DNA of 8,690 nt from positions 1 through 8,690 of the forward strand of contig SPCO01000048.1 in the NCBI GenBank assembly GCA_004525275.1. The letters run 5' to 3'. This document shows positions 5,367-8,690 of the stretch, in pieces (within the stretch, counting starts at the first letter, position 1; every line of letters begins with the position of its first letter). The position numbers and the translations under genes were made by a program. The notes under the pieces are model-generated. The model made no database searches and was not told the DNA's origin. It saw only the letters and a list, made by a program, of their open reading frames with translations. Source of the stretch: Thermomicrobiales bacterium. Its GTDB lineage: Bacteria > Chloroflexota > Limnocylindria > Limnocylindrales > CSP1-4.

Positions 5367-6815
5367 ATGCGTGATCTGACCCAGCGCGCCCTCGACACGG
5401 CCTCCGCCAAGGGCGCGAGCTACGCCGACGTGCGTCTGGTCCGGCGCCTCGAGGAGAGCATCGCGATCAAGACCGGTCGGGTCGAGGGCGTGGCCTCAGG
5501 GGAGACCGAAGGCTTTGGGGTTCGCGTCCTCGTGGACGGGGCCTGGGGATTTGCGTCGTCGCACATCCTGACGGCGCCGGAAGCGGATCGTGTCGCCGCC
5601 GAGGCGGTCCGGATCGCCCGGGCGAGTGCCACGGCCCTTCGCCACCAGACCCGACTCGATGACCGACCGCCCGCGAACGGCACGTTTGAAACTCCCTGCG
5701 TGGAAGACCCGTTCGAGGTCCCGCTCGAGACCAAGATCGCCGACCTTCTGGCGGCGGACCAGGCCGCGGCCGCGGTCCCAGGGATCGCCTATACCGAGTC
5801 GAGCTACGCGGCGCAACGCGAATGGAAGACCTTCGCGGCCACCGACGGCAGCCTGACCGAGCAGGTCATCACCCACGTGGGCTCGGCGATCGAGGCCAAC
5901 GCCGTCGACGGCGACGAGCACCAGCGACGGAGCTACCCGGACTCGGGCGGCGGCTGGCAGGCGGCCGGCTACGAGTACATCCGGGGCCTTGGCCTGGCCG
6001 AACGCGCCGAACCCCTGGCCGCCCAGGCGGTCGAACTGCTGACCGCGCCGCAGTGCCCGTCCGGCCGGTTCACGATCGTCCTGGATCCGAGCCAGCTCTA
6101 CCTCCAGGTCCACGAGTCGTGCGGTCATCCGACCGAACTCGATCGTGTCTTCGGGACGGAGGCGTCATACGCGGGCACGAGTTTCCTGACCACGGACAAA
6201 CTCGACGAGGGGTTCCGTTATGGCTCCGACCTCATCGACATCGTTGCCGATGCGACAGCGCCGGGCGGGATGGGCACCTTCGGGTGGGATGACGAAGGCG
6301 TGGCAGCCCAGGCCGTGCCGCTCATCCGGAACGGCATCTTCGTGGGCTACCTGTCAAGCCGTGAGACCGCGCCGCGGATCGGTCGCCAGAGTGGGGGCGC
6401 CATGCGGGCCGACGGCTGGAATCGTATCCCGCTGATCCGAATGACCAACATCAACCTGCTGCCCAAGCCCGGGATGAGTCTCGATGACATCGTGGCCGAC
6501 ACGGACGACGGCCTGTACCTGGCCTCGAACCGCTCGTGGTCGATCGATGACCGCCGGCTCAATTTCCAGTTCGCGACGGAGGTCGCCTACGAGATCAAAG
6601 GCGGCAAGAAGGGCCGCCTGTTCAAGAACCCGACCTACACCGGGATCACCTATGAGTTCTGGCGCTCGTGCGACGCGGTCGGCGACGAATCGAGCTACGT
6701 CATGCTCGGCACGCCCAACTGCGGCAAGGGCGAGCCGGGGCAGACCGGACATGTCGGCCACGCGGTCCCGGGCGCGCGGTTCCGCGACGTCCAGGTCGGC
6801 GTCGGCAAGTGGTAG
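5367..6815 (+). CDS. tldD: TldD family zinc metalloprotease subunit
   Basis: A 482-residue protein of normal TldD length. The zinc-site motif HExxxH is present as H249-E250-S-C-G-H254, and the third zinc ligand is expected at Cys452 in 'GTPNCGKGEPGQTGH' (448-462), matching the family's C-G-K-G-x-P/x signature. The N-terminal domain has the typical 'GASYADVRLVRRLEESIAIKTGRVEGVASGETEGFGVRVLVDGAWGFASS' architecture (residues 16-65). In E. coli TldD pairs with TldE in a heterodimer that degrades unfolded peptides, removes the CcdA antitoxin and trims the leader of microcin B17. Here tldE follows after 12 nt, so the same complex is likely, in the cytosol. The ATG start lies just after a -10-like box and has no ribosome site. 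No precursor peptide or toxin-antitoxin gene is visible nearby, so the natural substrate cannot be named. Confidence 0.95.
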   Translation: MRDLTQRALDTASAKGASYADVRLVRRLEESIAIKTGRVEGVASGETEGFGVRVLVDGAWGFASSHILTAPEADRVAAEAVRIARASATALRHQTRLDDRPPANGTFETPCVEDPFEVPLETKIADLLAADQAAAAVPGIAYTESSYAAQREWKTFAATDGSLTEQVITHVGSAIEANAVDGDEHQRRSYPDSGGGWQAAGYEYIRGLGLAERAEPLAAQAVELLTAPQCPSGRFTIVLDPSQLYLQVHESCGHPTELDRVFGTEASYAGTSFLTTDKLDEGFRYGSDLIDIVADATAPGGMGTFGWDDEGVAAQAVPLIRNGIFVGYLSSRETAPRIGRQSGGAMRADGWNRIPLIRMTNINLLPKPGMSLDDIVADTDDGLYLASNRSWSIDDRRLNFQFATEVAYEIKGGKKGRLFKNPTYTGITYEFWRSCDAVGDESSYVMLGTPNCGKGEPGQTGHVGHAVPGARFRDVQVGVGKW

Positions 6816-6827
6816 CGAGCGCCTGAC

Positions 6828-8183
6828 GTGATCCACGACGATCGAGCCCAGGACGCGTTGACGCTCGCCGAAGCGGCGTTGGCAGCGGTGCTCCGCGACG
6901 GCGTCACGGAGGCCGAGGCGCTGGTCACCGCCGACGACTCCGCGTTGACCCGGTTCGCCAATAGCGAGATCCACCAGAACGTCGCCGAGACGAACGTCAC
7001 GATCAATCTCCGGGTGGTCGTCGGGAAGCGGGTCGGTGTCGCGTCATCCGGTCGAACGGACGCGGAAGGTCTGCGACGCCTGGCCGAAAACGCCACGGCC
7101 ATCGCCCGAGTCGTCGAGGAACTCGACGACTGGGGCGGGCTTCCGGGGCCCACTGAGATCCGCGATGTCAGCGAGGCCTATAGCCAGATGACCGCGACGG
7201 CAAGTCCCGAGTTTCGGGCCGAGGCCGTCCGTGAAGTCATCGCCGCCGCAGATCATCTCGAGGTCACGGCCTATGGTTCGTTCGCGACCAGCCTCGAATC
7301 AATGGCGATCGCCAACTCGAATGGCACGCGGGCGGCGGGGACGAGGACGACATCGCAACTCATCACGGTCTCGATGGGCGCCGGCGGCGGGACGGGCTAC
7401 GCCGAATCCGCGGCCGTCGATGCGTCGACGATCGACGCTGCCGCGATCGGCCGGGAGGCTGCGTCCAAGGCGCGGGCGACGGCCGACGCGGTTTCGATCG
7501 GGCCCGGCGACTATCCGGTCGTCCTCGAGGAGTACGCGGTCGTCGACATCGTGGACATGCTCGGCTACCTCGGGTTCTCCGCCCTGGCGGTCCAGGAAGG
7601 CCGGAGCTTCGCTGAGCCCGGCCGTCGCATCGGAAGTGATCTCGTGACGATCGTCGACGACGGCTACGATCCGGCCGGCCTGCCCCTCTGTTTTGATTTC
7701 GAGGGGGTCGCCAAGCAGCGCGTCTCACTCGTCGAACAGGGGATCTGCCGCGACGTCGTCTACGACGCCCAGACCGCATCCCGTTCAGGCGTGGCATCGA
7801 CCGGGCATGGTTTGCCGGCACCGAACCCCTGGGGCCCATTCCCGCTCAACATGGTCATGGAAGCCGGATCGTCGTCGCGCGAGGAACTCATCGCCGGTCT
7901 CGATCGCGGTCTGCTCGTGACCCGTTTCCATTACACGAACCCGGTTCACCCAAAGCTTGCGATCGTCACCGGGATGACCCGCGACGGGACATTCCTCGTG
8001 GAGGGCGGACAGATCGTGGGACCGGTCCGGAACCTCCGATACACGCAGAGCTACCTCGATGCGCTGGCCGGGACCGTGGCGGTGGCCCGGGAACGCAAGG
8101 CGCTCCGGGGGTTCCTGGGCGGAGTCGTCGTGCCCGCCGTCCGCATCGACGGCTGGACCTTCACGGGCGCCACCGAACACTAG
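6828..8183 (+). CDS. tldE: TldE/PmbA family metalloprotease partner subunit
   Basis: A 451-residue TldD/PmbA-superfamily protein lacking HExxxH, as expected of TldE, the non-catalytic half of the heterodimer. The N-terminal domain runs 'EAEALVTADDSALTRFANSEIHQNVAETN' followed by 'INLRVVVGKRVGVASSGRTD' (about 28-80). The C-terminal domain contains 'GPGDYPVVLEEYAVVDIVDMLGYLGFSALAVQEGRSF', and 'NPVHPKLAIVTGMTRDGTFLVEGGQIVGPVRNLRYTQSYLDAL' is the family's C-terminal core. It starts with GTG 12 nt after the tldD stop. Only a weak GCGAG-like ribosome site is present, so translation may depend on tldD. In known systems TldE is needed for TldD protease activity. After its stop the DNA changes to repeat-rich non-coding sequence. 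Confidence 0.93.
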   Translation: MIHDDRAQDALTLAEAALAAVLRDGVTEAEALVTADDSALTRFANSEIHQNVAETNVTINLRVVVGKRVGVASSGRTDAEGLRRLAENATAIARVVEELDDWGGLPGPTEIRDVSEAYSQMTATASPEFRAEAVREVIAAADHLEVTAYGSFATSLESMAIANSNGTRAAGTRTTSQLITVSMGAGGGTGYAESAAVDASTIDAAAIGREAASKARATADAVSIGPGDYPVVLEEYAVVDIVDMLGYLGFSALAVQEGRSFAEPGRRIGSDLVTIVDDGYDPAGLPLCFDFEGVAKQRVSLVEQGICRDVVYDAQTASRSGVASTGHGLPAPNPWGPFPLNMVMEAGSSSREELIAGLDRGLLVTRFHYTNPVHPKLAIVTGMTRDGTFLVEGGQIVGPVRNLRYTQSYLDALAGTVAVARERKALRGFLGGVVVPAVRIDGWTFTGATEH

Positions 8184-8187
8184 GCGC

Positions 8188-8211
8188 GGGTCGGAGCCCG
8201 GGTCGGAGCCC
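8188..8211 (+). repeat. 12-bp tandem duplication just after tldE
   Basis: GGGTCGGAGCCC occurs twice head to tail (8188-8199 and 8200-8211). The junction also forms a small hairpin (CCGGG 8198-8202, CCCGG 8209-8213, 6-nt loop). It begins 5 nt after the tldE stop. It could weakly help termination but has no T-run. Confidence 0.75.
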
Positions 8212-8246
8212 GGACCTCGGGTCGGGCCACCCCGCCACGGCCGTCC

Positions 8247-8375
8247 GCGGCCACGGCCGTCCACGGCCCAAAGCCCATCAGCCCAAAGCCCATCAGCCCA
8301 CGGCCACGGCCGTCCACGGCCCAAAGCCCATCAGCCCACGGCCACGGCCGTCCACGGCCCAAAGCCCATCAGCCC
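8247..8375 (+). repeat. Mosaic of 15-nt (A) and 23-nt (B) modules; 38-bp tandem repeat
   Basis: Module A is AAAGCCCATCAGCCC, at 8270-8284, 8285-8299, 8323-8337 and 8361-8375 (and again at 8442-8456). Module B is a 23-nt CG-rich unit built from ACGGCC steps, at 8300-8322 and 8338-8360 exactly and at 8247-8269 with one mismatch. The order is B'-A-A-B-A-B-A, so 8285-8322 and 8323-8360 form two identical 38-bp copies. The extra A next to A shows that modules have been gained or lost independently. Confidence 0.9.
8267..8299 (-). other. Potential G-quadruplex motif on the minus strand
   Basis: Five GGG tracts on the minus strand (complements of CCC at 8297, 8289, 8282, 8274 and 8267) are separated by loops of 5, 4, 5 and 4 nt. 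This fits the G3+N1-7 pattern and arises from the adjacent A modules. Confidence 0.5.
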
Positions 8376-8508
8376 CACAACCTGGCAGGATTCTCACCCA
8401 CGGAACGCTACGGTCGGTCGCGAGGCCAAAGCCCGCGGCCCAAAGCCCATCAGCCCCACAACCTGGCAGGATTCTCACCCACGGAACGCTACGGTCGGTC
8501 GCGAGGCC
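8355..8508 (+). repeat. 73-bp perfect direct repeat, 81-bp period (contains module C)
   Basis: 8355-8427 and 8436-8508 are identical over 73 bp. Each contains module A followed by a 52-nt module C (8376-8427 and 8457-8508) that starts CACAACCTGGCAGGATTC and ends GGTCGCGAGGCC. The 8 nt between the copies (8428-8435), together with the next 6, form a degenerate A/B hybrid, AAAGCCCGCGGCCC (8428-8441). Exact identity suggests a recent duplication. Confidence 0.9.
8432..8456 (-). other. Second potential G-quadruplex motif on the minus strand
   Basis: Four GGG tracts on the minus strand (complements of CCC at 8454, 8446, 8439 and 8432) have loops of 5, 4 and 4 nt. It is formed by the degenerate A/B hybrid plus the fifth A module. 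Confidence 0.45.
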
Positions 8509-8532
8509 AGCAGACCCAGATTCGCGAGCGAT

Positions 8533-8576
8533 TTCGTGGGACCTGAGCGTGGAACGTGCCACCCCGGACCCACGAA
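8533..8576. repeat. Imperfect long stem-loop
   Basis: TTCGTGGG (8533-8540) is complementary to CCCACGAA (8569-8576). The pairing continues after one A-A mismatch with CC/GG (8542-8543 with 8566-8567). Inside the loop a second small stem GTGG/CCAC (8549-8552, 8559-8562) is possible. There is no T-run, so it is not a typical intrinsic terminator; it could be a structured RNA element or chance in GC-rich DNA. Confidence 0.4.
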
Positions 8577-8598
8577 CGCCATCGATAGCCCGTCAATT

Positions 8599-8637
8599 CG
8601 AACATAGCGTCCCCCCCATGGGAATCTCGCCAGGTTG
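8599..8637 (-). repeat. Diverged inverted copy of the module C core
   Basis: The reverse complement of 8599-8637 aligns without gaps to 8378-8416 and 8459-8497, with 28 of 39 identical bases. Matches cluster in an outer block (CAACCTGGC, then GATTC) and a second block (ACGCTA, then TCG); the 10 nt between them are mostly different. It points in the opposite direction to the two exact copies. Confidence 0.6.
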
Positions 8638-8655
8638 AGTCGCCGGGCGCTGGCC

Positions 8656-8690
8656 GCCGCGCCGCTGGGGCCGGGCCGCGCCGCTGGGAC
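8656..8690 (+). repeat. 19-bp tandem repeat cut by the window end
   Basis: GCCGCGCCGCTGGG occurs at 8656-8669 and 8675-8688, giving a 19-bp period. The second copy runs into the window edge, so whether an array continues cannot be seen. Confidence 0.5.

Larger units (their letters stand above)
8184..8690. other. Repeat-rich intergenic region without a supported gene
   Basis: This 507-nt stretch after tldE runs to the window end. In order it holds a 12-bp tandem duplication, a mosaic of 15-, 23- and 52-nt modules, a long imperfect stem-loop, a diverged inverted copy of the 52-nt module's core, and a partial 19-bp tandem repeat. Frames are open across it on both strands, but their translations only mirror the DNA repeats and match no family I know. 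No tRNA, rRNA or clear terminator with a T-run is seen. Confidence 0.8.

Noticed and set aside
5367..8183. RiPP or microcin maturation cluster around tldD-tldE
   Set aside because: TldD/E can mature microcins, but no short precursor gene, cyclodehydratase, radical SAM enzyme or exporter is visible in the window. The pair is widespread as a general protease.
8247..8508. CRISPR array
   Set aside because: Repeats are directly adjacent or of different module types, and the would-be spacers are themselves repeated. No cas gene is present.
8293..8562. Minus-strand frame with a repeated 'ATDRSVPWVRILPGCG' peptide
   Set aside because: The duplication follows the exact 81-bp DNA repeat, which preserves any frame. 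The peptide resembles no protein domain, and the frame stays open because the DNA is GC-rich.
8059..8607. Long open plus-strand frame across the tldE end and the repeat block, giving a Pro/His-rich repetitive peptide
   Set aside because: Its first part is out of frame with tldE, which is a clear gene. The rest only translates the DNA repeats, whose 38-bp period is not a multiple of three, so no consistent repeat protein results. It has no ribosome site and no family match.
8635..8690. TTG-started frame reading S-R-R-A-L-A-A-A-P at the window end, resembling the start of a twin-arginine signal peptide
   Set aside because: Only 56 nt are visible, the start is TTG with no ribosome site at proper spacing, and the segment overlaps the inverted repeat copy and a 19-bp tandem repeat.

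Overview
The window is GC-rich (by eye about two thirds G+C). Its genes are densely packed, use GTG as a start as often as ATG, and commonly overlap at GTGA or ATGA. The gene set (a CBS-less GuaB3 protein close to the cyanobacterial type, a DarA/PstA c-di-AMP receptor, a putative F420-type oxidoreductase, a TldD/TldE pair, a GAF-GGDEF cyclase) suggests a GC-rich Chloroflexota bacterium, perhaps of the Limnocylindria type. That placement is inference from gene content; no rRNA or marker phylogeny is available here.

Layout. Positions 13-3540 hold a tight minus-strand run read right to left: darA (c-di-AMP receptor), a DinB-like protein, a NUDIX hydrolase, guaB3, a DDN-type flavin/F420 oxidoreductase and an SRPBCC protein. 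Three junctions are 4-nt stop/start overlaps (one depends on the start chosen for the DinB-like gene) and the other gaps are 20 and 43 nt, so this is probably one operon. Its promoter seems to sit just before darA: TTGACC-N18-GATACT, ending 6 nt before the GTG start, with an 18-bp perfect palindrome over the -10. Divergent from it, at 3623-4642, is a GAF-GGDEF diguanylate cyclase. Its stop shares one CTAG with the stop of the convergent thymidylate kinase gene tmk (4639-5286, minus). Divergent from tmk are tldD and tldE (5367-8183, plus), a two-gene operon for a zinc-protease heterodimer.

Positions 8184-8690 (507 nt) hold no gene I can support. They contain an unusual mosaic of short repeats: a 15-mer seen five times, a 23-nt CG-rich module, a 52-nt module present twice exactly and once in diverged inverted form, two potential G-quadruplex motifs on the minus strand, and further small tandem and inverted repeats.

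How it fits together. tmk and darA neighbour each other in Firmicutes (tmk-yaaQ). Here they are on the same strand but separated by a diguanylate cyclase in the opposite orientation, so a c-di-AMP sensor and a c-di-GMP synthase stand back to back beside purine (guaB3) and pyrimidine (tmk) nucleotide enzymes. I see no defence system, mobile element, CRISPR array or clearly new multi-gene system. The items most worth following up are the repeat block, the palindrome over the darA promoter, and an Asp-to-Val change in a conserved motif of thymidylate kinase.
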